Source: Sphingomonas sp. Root720 (GTDB taxonomy: Bacteria; Pseudomonadota; Alphaproteobacteria; Sphingomonadales; Sphingomonadaceae). From it: a stretch of 64,000 nt of DNA. Positions 52,404 to 61,719 of the stretch are shown in pieces. Made by a program: the position numbers and the translations under genes. The notes beneath the pieces were generated by a model. That model was not told the DNA's origin. It saw only the letters and a program-made list of their open reading frames with translations, and made no database searches. Numbering within the stretch: the stretch's first letter is position 1; each line of letters starts with the position of its first letter. The stretch covers positions 1-64,000 of the forward strand of contig NZ_LMID01000017.1 of the NCBI RefSeq assembly GCF_001428605.1, in the 5' to 3' direction.

Positions 52404-55361
52404 ATGGCAAGGCGGCGGTTGCTGACACGCGAGGCGCTCACGCAGCATTACGATCCCCTGACCGACGAACGGGAGATCGCCCGTCACTTCACCCTCAGCC
52501 GCGAGGATCTCGATCTTGTCGGCGAGCGCCGAGGAGCTTCGAGCCGGTTCGGGTTCGCAATGCTGCTGCTCTATATGCGCTGGCCGGGTCGCGTGCTGGA
52601 GGTCGGTGAGAGACCACCTAGTGCCATCCTTGCCTTCGTCGCCGATCAGATCGACGTGCCGGTGACGGCGTTCAGCGATTACGCGCGTCGCAATGAAACT
52701 CGCCGCGCACATCTGGCCGATCTTATGCAGCGGTTCGGGTATGCCGCATTCGACCGAAACCACTTTCGTGGGATCGTGGCCTTTGCGATGCCAGTTGCGC
52801 AGACCGTCATCGAGCCTCTCCTGCTCGCCGGCACCGTCATCGATGAACTGCGTCGGCGACGGGTACTGCTGCCACCGTCTGCGGTCATCGAGGCGATCGT
52901 CAGGCACGCGCGTCAGCAGGCCGAACAACTCACCCATAAAATCCTGACCAGGGGCATTGAGCCTGACAGGCTCGCGATGCTCAATGCCTTGCTGACCCGG
53001 AGATCGGATCAGGGAACGACATGGCTGGCCTGGCTGCGCAACGCGCCGCAATCGCCGGCACCGCGGAACATCTTGCGGTTGATCGAGCGGCTCGATCATA
53101 TCCGGATGCTCGGTCTTGATCCCGCGCGTGCTGGCATGATCCCATCGGTGACATTCGACCGACTGGCCGACGAGGCAGTTCGGATCACGCCACAGCACCT
53201 CGGTGAACTCACCCCGCTGCGTCGTCATGCGACGCTGTTGGCCGCAACCATTCGCCTCGAGGAAATCTTGACCGACGCCGCGCTCACGATGTTCGACAAG
53301 CTGTTAGGCAGCATGGTGCGGCGCGCGGAAAACCGGACGCGCGACAAGGCGATCAGGACGGTGCGCGAGATGCAGGGGCATCTGCGTGCCCTGACCGATA
53401 GCTGCCGCATACTGATCGACGCGCATGCCAAAGGGATCGACTCCCTCGCGCGGATCGGTCCGCTCGACTGGGATCGGTTCGGCTCCGCTGTAGCCCAAGC
53501 GGAAGTTCTTGTCCGCCCCGAGACGATCGACCGCACGGCCGAACTGATCGAACGGCATCGCACGGTGAAGCTGTTCGCGGGGCAATTCCTGCGCGCGTTC
53601 GTGTTTCGCGGTGCTGGACCGGTGCAGGGAATTCTCGATGCGCTCGCCATCATCGCCGATCTCTACCAAGCCGGGAAACGGCGCCTGCCCGACAAGGTAC
53701 CGCTCCGCTTCGTGCCGACGGGATGGCGCCCGTTCGTGGTTCGCGATGGCGTCATCGATCGTGCCGCGTATGAACTCTGTACGCTGTCCCAGCTTCGCGA
53801 TCGATTGCGAGCCGGCGATATCTGGGTGGCGGGCAGCCGGCAGTATCGCAACTTTGACAGCTACCTCATTCCGCCCACCACCTTCGCGGCGCTGCGCGAG
53901 AAAGGACCGCTTCCACTGGCGATCGAGGCCGGGTTCGATCGTCATATTGAGGAACGTCGCGCGCGACTGGATAGCGCGATCGAACGGGTGACGGTGTTGG
54001 CCCGGCAGGGCGAGCTTCCCCAAGTTCGTCTCGATGAAAACGGCCTGATGATCTCGCCGCTGAGGGCGATCACACCGCCTGCGGCTGAGGTCGCGCGCCG
54101 TACCGCTTATGACCGACTTCCCCGCGTGAAGATCACCGATATCTTGCTTGATGTCGACGCCTGGACCGGGTTCGGCGACTGTTTCACCCACCGGCGATCC
54201 GGCCGCCCCGCCGAGGATCGCAACGCGCTGCTGACTGTCCTCCTGGCCGACGGCATCAATCTCGGGCTGACGCGTATGGCGGACAGTTGCCGAGGCGCAA
54301 GTCTGCGCCAACTCGCCCATCTGCATGACTGGCACATCAGCGAGGCGGCTTATGGGGAGGCACTATGGCGATTGATCGAAGCGCACCGCGCCATGCCACT
54401 TGCTGGATTGTGGGGAAGCGGCGTCAGTTCGTCGAGCGACGGGCAGCAATTCCACGCAGGCGGGCGCGGTACCGCGATCAGCGACATCAACGCGCGCAAC
54501 GGCAACGAACCCGGCGTGTCCTTCTATACGCATATCTCGGACCAGTATGGCCCGTTCGGCTCGCGCGTGATTGCCGCGACCGCCGGCGAGGCTCCCTATG
54601 TTCTCGACGGCTTGCTGTATCACCAGACCGGGTTGTCGATCGAAGAGCATTATACCGATACAGGCGGCGCGTCCGACCATGTGTTCGGGCTGATGCCATT
54701 CTTCGGCTACCGCTTCGCCCCCCGGCTGCGCGATATCAAGGAGCGCCGCCTGCATCTGCTACCGGGTCAGGAGGTGGGGCCCCTGCTCGCCGGCATGGTA
54801 GGCGATCCGATTGCGTACGACCATGCAGCCGGGCACTGGGACGAATTGCTGCGGCTCGCCACCTCGATCCGCACCGGGACCGTCACTGCTTCGGCAATGC
54901 TGCGCAAGCTGTCCGCCTATCCGCGCCAGAATGGCCTGGCACTGGCGCTGCGCGAGGTCGGGCGGCTCGAACGCTCGATCTTCATGCTCGACTGGCTGCA
55001 GGATATCGATCTGCGTCGGCGCACTCAAGCTGGGCTGAACAAGGGCGAGGCGCGCAATGCGCTCGCTCGCGCGCTGTTCTTCAACCAGCTCGGCGAGCTG
55101 CGCGACCGCCGGTTCGAAAACCAGTCTTACCGCGCCTCCGGCCTTAACCTGTTGGTCGCCGCGATCATCCTGTGGAACACCCGCTATCTCGAGCGGGCAC
55201 TGACCGACATGAGGACGCCGGACGAAGTTGCCCGCCATATCGCACCGCTGGGCTGGGAGCATATCGCGCTTACCGGCGACTATAGCTGGGATCGGGAAGA
55301 CCGGCCGGCGCCGGATCAGCTGAGGCCCCTTCGCACCTCGCCGTCCCTGCTCGCTGCGTGA
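52404..55361 (+). CDS. tnpA: Tn3-family DDE transposase
   Basis: A 985-residue transposase, full length. N-terminal DNA-binding region MARRRLLTREALTQHYDPLTDEREIARHF; the DDE core includes NGNEPGVSFYTHISDQYGPF, HYTDTGGASDHVFGLM with catalytic Asp, and near the C-terminus LNKGEARNALARALFFNQLGELRDR with the conserved Glu, then NTRYLERALTDMR. It is only distantly related to the tnpA at 17548. Confidence 0.95.
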   Translation: MARRRLLTREALTQHYDPLTDEREIARHFTLSREDLDLVGERRGASSRFGFAMLLLYMRWPGRVLEVGERPPSAILAFVADQIDVPVTAFSDYARRNETRRAHLADLMQRFGYAAFDRNHFRGIVAFAMPVAQTVIEPLLLAGTVIDELRRRRVLLPPSAVIEAIVRHARQQAEQLTHKILTRGIEPDRLAMLNALLTRRSDQGTTWLAWLRNAPQSPAPRNILRLIERLDHIRMLGLDPARAGMIPSVTFDRLADEAVRITPQHLGELTPLRRHATLLAATIRLEEILTDAALTMFDKLLGSMVRRAENRTRDKAIRTVREMQGHLRALTDSCRILIDAHAKGIDSLARIGPLDWDRFGSAVAQAEVLVRPETIDRTAELIERHRTVKLFAGQFLRAFVFRGAGPVQGILDALAIIADLYQAGKRRLPDKVPLRFVPTGWRPFVVRDGVIDRAAYELCTLSQLRDRLRAGDIWVAGSRQYRNFDSYLIPPTTFAALREKGPLPLAIEAGFDRHIEERRARLDSAIERVTVLARQGELPQVRLDENGLMISPLRAITPPAAEVARRTAYDRLPRVKITDILLDVDAWTGFGDCFTHRRSGRPAEDRNALLTVLLADGINLGLTRMADSCRGASLRQLAHLHDWHISEAAYGEALWRLIEAHRAMPLAGLWGSGVSSSSDGQQFHAGGRGTAISDINARNGNEPGVSFYTHISDQYGPFGSRVIAATAGEAPYVLDGLLYHQTGLSIEEHYTDTGGASDHVFGLMPFFGYRFAPRLRDIKERRLHLLPGQEVGPLLAGMVGDPIAYDHAAGHWDELLRLATSIRTGTVTASAMLRKLSAYPRQNGLALALREVGRLERSIFMLDWLQDIDLRRRTQAGLNKGEARNALARALFFNQLGELRDRRFENQSYRASGLNLLVAAIILWNTRYLERALTDMRTPDEVARHIAPLGWEHIALTGDYSWDREDRPAPDQLRPLRTSPSLLAA

Positions 55362-55421
55362 TATAATCAGAGACAGCACCGCCCACTTGCCGCCATCGTG
55401 CGCCAATCATAGGATATCCAA

Positions 55422-56327
55422 ATGCGGTCATTCACGCTCCTGCTCATGCCATTGATTGCAATGACGGTTTTCCCTGTGACTGCCGCCGCGGAGGCAGAAC
55501 TGCAAGGGTCGGCAGTATTGGCCCTAAAGAGCGACGGCGCCGCAATCAGTCCCGAGCAAGCCAAAACGCTCTCACCTCGAGAACTCGGTCGGGCCCTGCT
55601 TTCAGAAGCGACTTTACCGGTTGTGGAAGCAATTGTGGGGCCGCAAGGAATGGAACCACCGGCTCCGCCTGGCCCTCCTGCCGCTACGCGCGTAAAGCTT
55701 TATTTTCAGCCCACCCCGGCTACAGAACCTGGTTTTTGCCAGCAATTAGTCGCAACGCTCTTTTTAAAGCCAGCGAAGCCGATGCCGGATGGCACTTCTC
55801 CAAGCTGGACACCTAGAGACATCTCGACGGTAGTTTCGTACCGGTGGATCGGAGAAGGAGCGCCAGCTACGCTCACCTGCTCAGCGCCAAGAACAAGCTT
55901 TTTCACACCCGAGCCCGGCGAGGCGAAGCAAGCGTTGCAAGCGGTCCGATTGCTTGTATCCGCAAATGCCGCTGCCAAACATGGGCGAAGGCTTGCGTTC
56001 CCGCTGTCTGTTGAAGACCTGCTAGGTCCTGAGATGCTCGACTTCCAGCGTAAGCATCCCAAACTACGTCCAGTTCCTGGAATGAAAATCATCAAAGATG
56101 CGCGTGAAGCGCTAGCGGAGCTTCCGATCAACGCGATTACCTTCGTTGGACCTGCCTCAAGAGCCTATCCTGATATTCTTCAAGCATCGGATCTCACTAC
56201 GCTCGACAAGCACTCCTTAAGGCCAATGACACTCTTCCTTGGTGGAGAATGGACAGTTGGGCTGGTGCTAGACCAAGAGGGAATTACAAGGATGCGCCTA
56301 CGTCGGGCGATACCCGCCCCGTTTTAA
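55422..56327 (+). CDS. Exported hypothetical protein, transposon passenger
   Basis: A 301-residue protein with a signal peptide (LLLMPLIAMTVFPVTAAAEA, cleavage near residue 24). The mature part has three or more cysteines (EPGFCQQL, LTCSAPR), a Pro-rich segment near residues 77-90 and no recognised domain. It lies between tnpA and the right inverted repeat, the usual passenger slot. Lower GC than tnpA points to a separate origin. Confidence 0.65.
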   Translation: MRSFTLLLMPLIAMTVFPVTAAAEAELQGSAVLALKSDGAAISPEQAKTLSPRELGRALLSEATLPVVEAIVGPQGMEPPAPPGPPAATRVKLYFQPTPATEPGFCQQLVATLFLKPAKPMPDGTSPSWTPRDISTVVSYRWIGEGAPATLTCSAPRTSFFTPEPGEAKQALQAVRLLVSANAAAKHGRRLAFPLSVEDLLGPEMLDFQRKHPKLRPVPGMKIIKDAREALAELPINAITFVGPASRAYPDILQASDLTTLDKHSLRPMTLFLGGEWTVGLVLDQEGITRMRLRRAIPAPF

Positions 56328-56423
56328 GCCACTCTTTCACAAGGCGTCCGCTTGGACGTCGCCTCGGTCGAGAGATGCCTGTCGCCTTACCACCCAGCTC
56401 ACGCCGTTCCCCGTCCGTTCGCG

Positions 56424-56461
56424 CCTAGCGTACGTAAAACTCACTTTCGTGTAGTGACCCC
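56424..56461 (-). repeat. Right inverted repeat of the second Tn3-family unit
   Basis: Minus strand reads GGGGTCACTACACGAAAGTG and ends in TACGTACGCTAGG. Pairs with 51639-51676. Confidence 0.9.
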
Positions 56462-56958
56462 TGCTAGGCGATGGCGAACGCTTCCGGCTTGGCTCGCTCG
56501 AGGGAATCGCGCTCCACGTCCCCGGGCACACGCCCGCCGATATGGCCTACGTCATCGGTGACCTCGCCTTCGTCGGCGACACGCTGTTCATGCCCGATTA
56601 TGGCACCGCCCGCGCCGATTTTCCGGGCGGCAACGCACGGACATTGTTTCAGTCGATCCACCGCCTGCTGGGACTCCCCGATCGGACCCGACTGTTTTTG
56701 TGCCATGACTATAAGGCGCCGGGGCGCGACAAGTTCGTCTGGGAGACGACCGTAGCCGACGAGCGGCAAGGCAACGTCCATGTCCATCCAGGCGTCACCG
56801 AGGAGGCGTTTGTCGCGATGCGTGAAGCGCGCGATGCAACACTCGGCATGCCGCGGCTGATCCTTCCTTCGATTCAGGTGAACATGCGCGGCGGCAACCT
56901 GCCCGAGCCCGAGGACAATGGTACCCGCTATCTCAAGCTTCCTTTGAACAGGCTGTAG
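56462..56958 (+). pseudogene. MBL-fold hydrolase, 5' truncated
   Basis: Reading is open from the transposon end (LGDGERFRLGSLEGIALHVPGHTPADM). The C-terminal half of a metallo-beta-lactamase-fold enzyme remains: histidine in PGHTPADMAYVIGD, Asp in FVGDTLFMPDYGTARADFPGG, and LFLCHDYKAPGRD with the last His. The N-terminal HxHxDH motif is missing. Pattern and the neighbouring TauE/SafE gene fit the Blh/persulfide-dioxygenase-like group of sulfide metabolism. Confidence 0.82.
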
Positions 56959-56965
56959 GGCATTC

Positions 56966-57745
56966 ATGCTCGAGCCAGTCCAATATCTGCTTGGCGCCGC
57001 TTCGGGCTCGCTTGTAGGCTTCACGCTCGGTCTGGTCGGAGGCGGGGGCTCCATCCTAGCGGTGCCGTTGATGGTCTATCTGGTCGGCGTTGCGTCGCCA
57101 CACGTCGCGATCGGCACCAGCGCGCTTGCGGTCGCTGCCAATGCCGGCGCTAACCTCATTCCTCATGCCCGGCAGGGCACGATCAAATGGCGCTGCGCGG
57201 GCATGTATGCCCTTGCCGGTGTGCTGGGTGCCTATGGGGGTTCGACGCTTGGCAAGGCGTTCGACGGCCAGCACCTGCTCTTTTTGTTCGCGATCCTCAT
57301 GCTGGTGGTCGGCGCGCTGATGCTGCGCAATCGCGACAATCTGGGCAATCCTGACGTCCAATGCCGGCGCGAAAATGCCCCCAAGGTCATCGCCTATGGC
57401 AGCGCAACGGGTCTGTTTTCAGGCTTCTTCGGCATTGGCGGCGGCTTCCTGATCGTGCCTGGCCTCATGGCATCGACCGGCATGCCGATGATCAATGCGG
57501 TAGGATCATCGCTTGTCGCCGTGGCCGCCTTCGGCCTGACAACCGCGCTCAATTATGCGTTTTCCGGTTTGATCGACTGGAGCCTTGCCGCGACGTTCAT
57601 CGGCGGCGGCATCGTTGGCGGTGTCGTGGGGGCCGCTGCATCGAAACGGATGTCTGCCCGTAAGGGTCTTCTCAACAGCGTATTCGCGGCGCTGATCTTC
57701 TGTGTTGCTCTCTACATGATTTGGAGAAGCTGGTCGGCGATGTGA
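56966..57745 (+). CDS. TauE/SafE-family (TSUP) permease
   Basis: A 259-residue membrane protein with about eight segments. The two family repeats are seen as GFTLGLVGGGGSILAVPLMVYLVG (residues 18-41) and ATGLFSGFFGIGGGFLIVPGLM. TSUP proteins export sulfite, sulfoacetate or related anions. It follows the MBL hydrolase by 7 bases, a pairing typical of sulfur detoxification operons; with that gene broken, the pathway is probably not complete here. Confidence 0.88.
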   Translation: MLEPVQYLLGAASGSLVGFTLGLVGGGGSILAVPLMVYLVGVASPHVAIGTSALAVAANAGANLIPHARQGTIKWRCAGMYALAGVLGAYGGSTLGKAFDGQHLLFLFAILMLVVGALMLRNRDNLGNPDVQCRRENAPKVIAYGSATGLFSGFFGIGGGFLIVPGLMASTGMPMINAVGSSLVAVAAFGLTTALNYAFSGLIDWSLAATFIGGGIVGGVVGAAASKRMSARKGLLNSVFAALIFCVALYMIWRSWSAM

Positions 57746-57814
57746 CGCCGCGCGGGGAGGATCACGCCGATAGACACATCGGCCAGTGCGGATATTTTTG
57801 TTCCTGCCATTTAG

Positions 57815-59456
57815 AGAAGTCACAATTTCTGCCATATAGAAATGTCACACGTTGAGGACAGCAGGGGCTGCGTGGAGCCCTCGGGATAGCGCAGCGCAGA
57901 CCCTGCTGATGCGCTGATCTTGGGGTAGTGGCCATGGACCCGCTGCCCTGCAGTGGGCCCGGTCATGTCCTCTGCACGAACCTGAGCGTGCCGCGTTCGT
58001 GCAACGCCTCATCACTGAGCCTGGGACCGCGCTTGAGCTTCGAGCCGCCCAGTTTGCGGCGATCGATCTTCGCGGGTGGTTCCGGCTCGGGGAACAGATG
58101 CATGGGTTGGTCACGGCGGGCAGGGGCGTCATTGTTGCGTTTGCGATGATGCGGCATGATCGCCTGCATCTGCCGGGCCAGCAGCAACGCTGCGTCCAGA
58201 TGCTTGTTCTCGACAATGGCAGGCTGGTTCACCTGCCGCATCTTGTCGAACTGACGATAGGGCAGGACATGGCCCTCATGCTCGATCTCCAGTCGACCGT
58301 CGGGATATTCGCAGACCGTCACCCGCTTGCGCGCCAGCTTTTCGCTGACATCGTTCGGCTCCAGGATGAACATCGCCTTGTTGTAGTGCAGCGTCAGCGC
58401 TGCCGTCACCGTTCGCTGCTCCCGCCAGACCATGATCGAGCGCAGATCGTCATGCGGTGCAAGCGGGCGGTGCAGATCGCGGACATCGAAGGCAGGGCGG
58501 GCAAACCGCTCGTTGTGCCTGGCCATATAACTGTCGAGGAAAGCGTTTGCGTCCGCGATCGACGAGATACCCTCCAGTCGCATCGCTTTCACCAGGCGAT
58601 CCTGCAAGGTGGCGTTGGCCCGCTCGACGCGGCCCTTGGCCTGTGGCGAGTTGGCGCAGATGATCTCGATGTTCAGGGCATCCAGCGCACGGCCAAAATG
58701 CGTCATCCCGTCGCCACGCGCGGCGCTGGCCCGCGCGTTCCGGAAAACACTGTGCTTGTCGGAATAAAAGGCCACCGGCTTGCCGTGCCGTTCGATATAC
58801 GCGCGGGTCGCCTCCATGTAAGCGAAGGTGCTCTCGCTCTCGACCATCCTGAGGTGCATCAGTTCGCTGGTCGCGTCGTCGATATAGACCAGCAATGTGC
58901 ATTGCGGGCCGCGGTCTTCGAACCACCAATGTTTTGAGCCGTCGATCTGGATCAGTTCGCCCCGACAATCCCGGCGGTAGCGCGGCTGATATGGGCGAGG
59001 ACGGCGAGCCTGACGATCCTTCCAAATCCCGGCCTCGATCATCATCTGCCGCAGCTTCTCACGCGAAATCCGGAGATCATGCCGTTCGGCCAAATACTCC
59101 GCAGCCAATGTAGGCCCAAAATCATGATAATGGGTCCGAACCAGTGCGACAATCTGATCTCTGATGGCATCATCCAAGCGCCGGTTACTTGGTCGACCAC
59201 GGCGGCGCGACAAAAGCCCGGATGATCCATCGTCAAGGTAACGCGTCAGCAGTCGATGGGCGTGGCGGCGGCTGACGCTCATCAGCCTTGCGGCCTGGGT
59301 GACGGTCATGCGACCTGAAACCACATGCATCAGCGTCTCGACCCGCGAAAGCTCCTCGGTACTCATACGCAACACCGCCATGCTCAATACCTCCGAACAG
59401 CCGGAGGGCACGGTAGCCCAAGTGAGACATCTCTACTTTGCGCAACTGTGACATCT
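57815..59456 (-). mobile_element. ISNCY-type insertion sequence
   Basis: About 1.64 kb, ends only approximate. Left end AGAAGTCACAATTT and right end (minus strand) AGATGTCACAGTTG are inverted copies. Each end carries a second inner copy of GTGACATTTCT-like sequence; on the left, CTGCCAT...GTCACA repeats at 57804 and 57829 with 25-bp period. The exact boundary and target duplication could not be fixed. Confidence 0.65.
57963..59381 (-). CDS. ISNCY-family transposase
   Basis: The ATG at 59381 follows GGAGG at good spacing. The 472-residue protein has an N-terminal helix-turn-helix (MTVTQAARLMSVSRRHAHRLLTRY), a second one (RLDDAIRDQIVALVRTHYHDFG), and a DDE integrase core: IQIDGSKHWWFED, FYSDKHSVFRNA, and SPQAKGRVERANATLQDRLVK. 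Complete and probably functional. Confidence 0.9.
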   Translation of the reverse strand: MAVLRMSTEELSRVETLMHVVSGRMTVTQAARLMSVSRRHAHRLLTRYLDDGSSGLLSRRRGRPSNRRLDDAIRDQIVALVRTHYHDFGPTLAAEYLAERHDLRISREKLRQMMIEAGIWKDRQARRPRPYQPRYRRDCRGELIQIDGSKHWWFEDRGPQCTLLVYIDDATSELMHLRMVESESTFAYMEATRAYIERHGKPVAFYSDKHSVFRNARASAARGDGMTHFGRALDALNIEIICANSPQAKGRVERANATLQDRLVKAMRLEGISSIADANAFLDSYMARHNERFARPAFDVRDLHRPLAPHDDLRSIMVWREQRTVTAALTLHYNKAMFILEPNDVSEKLARKRVTVCEYPDGRLEIEHEGHVLPYRQFDKMRQVNQPAIVENKHLDAALLLARQMQAIMPHHRKRNNDAPARRDQPMHLFPEPEPPAKIDRRKLGGSKLKRGPRLSDEALHERGTLRFVQRT

Positions 59457-59525
59457 GAACGTTGCTGCTACAATTTTCCGGATTGATAATAATGGTTATG
59501 TTAAATTCGGCCAATTCCGGAGCAA

Positions 59526-60092
59526 TCAGAACGCCAGTTCAGCCTGCTTTGGGACCGCTCTCGGCTGTTCTTGTCTGCCGCCAATCAGACCGCGCGCGCA
59601 CCCTGCCAAAATATAAACGGCTTGGCGCTGCGCACCGCGATTATGGTGATCGACGCAATAGCCTTGATAGTGCCGCTTGAGCAAGCCAGCGCGCACCAGC
59701 TCCGACACCGCCCGGCTCACATTCGTCTTGCCCGAAGCCCGTACCTGCTCACGGATGGCGTCTTCGACCATGGCCGTGGCCTGACCCCCATCCATCGGCA
59801 ACGCGCCGGACATTGCCAGATCGCTGCGTATCCGTTCTTCCAGGGCCACGCGACGGGGGTCGCGCTGCCCCATCGGCGTCAGTGCATCACAAAGCCAGTC
59901 ACGCAAGGGAATGAGGCCGCCGCCCTTGGCTACCAGCGGTCCTGCGCGGCCGTCGGAACGGGAAACTTGGGCAATCAGGTTGAGCACCATGAAGGCGTAG
60001 CGCGGCCGAGACGAGGACCGCGCAAGCATCTCCAACAAGGACGGCATATCCAGTTGCTGGCGGCTGTCGCCGATGATCGGAGCGTGCAACAT
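59526..60092 (-). CDS. Conserved plasmid protein with winged-helix-like C-terminus, copy 2
   Basis: A 188-residue paralogue of the 25138-25728 product: RPRYAFMVLNLIAQVS, LRDWLCDALTPMGQRDPRR, and SGKTNVSRAVSELVRAGLLKRHYQGY with VDHHNRGAQRQAVY. N- and C-terminal ends differ between copies. Its upstream region carries the same bipartite motif and, 76 bases from the start codon, a related palindrome. It is divergent from the luxR-type gene that precedes the type IV secretion genes, so a role in regulating transfer is plausible. Function is not known. Confidence 0.65.
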   Translation of the reverse strand: MLHAPIIGDSRQQLDMPSLLEMLARSSSRPRYAFMVLNLIAQVSRSDGRAGPLVAKGGGLIPLRDWLCDALTPMGQRDPRRVALEERIRSDLAMSGALPMDGGQATAMVEDAIREQVRASGKTNVSRAVSELVRAGLLKRHYQGYCVDHHNRGAQRQAVYILAGCARGLIGGRQEQPRAVPKQAELAF

Positions 60093-60101
60093 AACAGGAT
60101 T

Positions 60102-60135
60102 GAATCAAGCACATATGGGGGTTGAAGTGAATCCC
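60102..60135 (-). promoter_or_regulatory. Conserved bipartite upstream motif, copy 2
   Basis: GGGATTCAC, a 12-nt spacer, then ATGTGCTTGATTC in the direction of the gene, ending 9 bases before its start. Matches 25735-25768 in both blocks and in spacing. Confidence 0.6.
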
Positions 60136-60167
60136 ATTTGGCCGGTGGCTTCATCATTTTGTCGGCT

Positions 60168-60197
60168 GTGACACTTTGCCCGAAGGTAAAGTGTCAC
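60168..60197. promoter_or_regulatory. 13-bp inverted repeat related to that at 26551
   Basis: GTGACACTTTGCC, a 4-nt gap (CGAA), then GGTAAAGTGTCAC; 12 of 13 positions pair. It lies in the divergent region between the conserved plasmid gene and the luxR-type gene. No T-run follows. Confidence 0.6.
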
Positions 60198-60338
60198 GCG
60201 CGTCCTTTCATCATCGCACCGGGCAGCTCCCGGCTAAGACGACCTGTGCATTTGTTGCGGGGAGCTGCCTGCAGGACGCATCCAGTCTTGTTTTTCAATG
60301 GCTTCGCCGAACGGTGACTGGACGAAACCGCTATCGAA

Positions 60339-61115
60339 ATGCGAATCATTCGCACTATGAGCAGTCTTGAAGATGCTGGCCGCTTGGGCGATATCACCGC
60401 ATTCGAAGCCGAATGCCGGCAGGCGGCGACGCTCGATCAGCTCAAATCCTTGCTCGATGATATTGTCCGCCAGTTCGGGTTCCGCTGGTTCGCATTGGTG
60501 CACAATGTCGACTTGAAGCGAACCACTCGGAAAGCCCTGCTGATAACCACCTATCCAGTGCGCTGGATCGAGGAAATTATGGAGTCACGACTCTATCTTG
60601 AGGATCCGGTTCACGCCGCTTGCGTCAAAACCGTCTCCGGCCTCACCTGGGATCAAATCGGCGATTATATCGCGCCCAATACCCGCCAGCTTTCGATCCT
60701 TGAACGGGGTCGCGGACATGGACTGGTATCTGGGTTTACTATGCCGATCCGGATGCGCGATGAGCCTGACGCGATGTTTACAGTAGCGCGGCAAGGCGAT
60801 GAGACGATCTCAAGCCCGGACCTTCTCTCTGCCCGATTGATTGGCACGGTTGCGTTCGACCAGGCTCGAGCCCTTCTCGGTCCCGATGAACTGGCAAACG
60901 TCCCGATAGCGCTCAGCCCGCGGCAGATCGACTGCATTGATCTGGTGGCACAGGGCAAGAGCGACTGGGAGATCGGACAGATCCTGGGTCTGAGCCGCGA
61001 CACTGTCCATGAATATGTCGAAGGTGCGCGCCGGCGGTATGGCGTGCGTCGCCGGACCCAGCTTGTGCTTCGCGCTGTCCGAGACGGACATCTGAACATC
61101 GACGCGCTCGTCTAG
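60339..61115 (+). CDS. LuxR-family regulator with autoinducer-binding-type domain
   Basis: A 258-residue protein. The N-terminal domain (residues 20-165) has the autoinducer-binding pattern (DDIVRQFGFRWFALVHNVD; TTYPVRWIEEIMESRLYLEDPVH; GHGLVSGFTMPIR) and the C-terminal GerE helix-turn-helix reads LSPRQIDCIDLVAQGKSDWEIGQILGLS, then TVHEYVEGARRRYGV. No luxI is in the window, so it is a solo regulator here. Position just ahead of the trb/virB genes suggests control of conjugation. Confidence 0.88.
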   Translation: MRIIRTMSSLEDAGRLGDITAFEAECRQAATLDQLKSLLDDIVRQFGFRWFALVHNVDLKRTTRKALLITTYPVRWIEEIMESRLYLEDPVHAACVKTVSGLTWDQIGDYIAPNTRQLSILERGRGHGLVSGFTMPIRMRDEPDAMFTVARQGDETISSPDLLSARLIGTVAFDQARALLGPDELANVPIALSPRQIDCIDLVAQGKSDWEIGQILGLSRDTVHEYVEGARRRYGVRRRTQLVLRAVRDGHLNIDALV

Positions 61116-61238
61116 CAGCGTCGCCCCCCACAATAGCGAATAGGCGCTTCAGGTCTCTCCGACTTGAGGCTCAAGGGATGGCTGGCGATCAACGCCGCCC
61201 TGCATTCCTGCCGTCTTGCACGACCTTGCACCTCGGCT

Positions 61239-61254
61239 CCCCCCTTGTGGGGGG
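61239..61254. promoter_or_regulatory. Six-base GC hairpin among TTGCAC repeats
   Basis: CCCCCC-TTGT-GGGGGG forms a stem between luxR and trbM. Three TTGCAC hexamers surround it (about 61217, 61226 and 61256). There is no T-run, so it is not a classic terminator; a binding site or transcript structure controlling the transfer operon is possible. Confidence 0.4.
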
Positions 61255-61356
61255 ATTGCACGAAATGGCCGCACCGAGTTCAAAAGAGAGGTGATTTTCA
61301 ACGGAGAGTGGTCGGCGCATTTTTAATGCAGCGGCGCTGAAAAGCGGAGAAATCAG

Positions 61357-61719
61357 ATGCGGCGCCTGCGCCTTGCCCTTGCCGTTCCGATCGTGGCGCT
61401 GTTCGCCCAGGCGGCTCCTGTGTCCGCCAACGATCTGGGCTGCCAGGTTTTGCTTTGCCTCTCGAACCCGGGCGGTGCGACCCAGTACCCCGCCTGCGTG
61501 CCGCCCATGGTGAAGCTCTGGGAGCGTTTGGCATTGGGCGGTTCATTCCCCGGCTGCTCCGGTGGTGGCGTTGCGAAGACCAAGGTCTATGATCGCGATT
61601 CCGCTTCGCGGCGCCGGGTGGTGATGACGTTCACCGACGGGCGGCAGCAATCCTATTCGCTTGCGAATATTGAACGCTTGCCAGCGTCTCCCGGCGAACC
61701 CGGGGCCACACCACAGTGA
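61357..61719 (+). CDS. trbM: TrbM/KikA-type conjugal transfer protein
   Basis: A 120-residue exported protein: signal peptide LRLALAVPIVALFAQAAPVSA (residues 4-24), then the TrbM pattern of four cysteines (NDLGCQVLLCLSNPGG, QYPACVPPM, FPGCSGGG). It acts in the periplasm in mating-channel function. The start follows GGAGAAATC. Its stop overlaps the next start (GTGA). Confidence 0.82.
   Translation: MRRLRLALAVPIVALFAQAAPVSANDLGCQVLLCLSNPGGATQYPACVPPMVKLWERLALGGSFPGCSGGGVAKTKVYDRDSASRRRVVMTFTDGRQQSYSLANIERLPASPGEPGATPQ

Larger units (their letters stand above)
51639..56461. mobile_element. Second Tn3-family transposon
   Basis: A 4.8-kb unit with 38-bp inverted repeats starting GGGGTCACT (51639-51676 and 56424-56461), which differ at a few positions. 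It holds tnpR and tnpA in divergent orientation and one exported-protein passenger gene. The 5-bp flanks are AAGAT and TGCTA, not a duplication, and the flanking genes differ (istB to the left, an MBL hydrolase to the right). Confidence 0.9.

Noticed and set aside
52306..53228. N-terminal extension of the second tnpR giving 510 residues
   Set aside because: Antisense to tnpA; resolvase sequence starts at about 52265.
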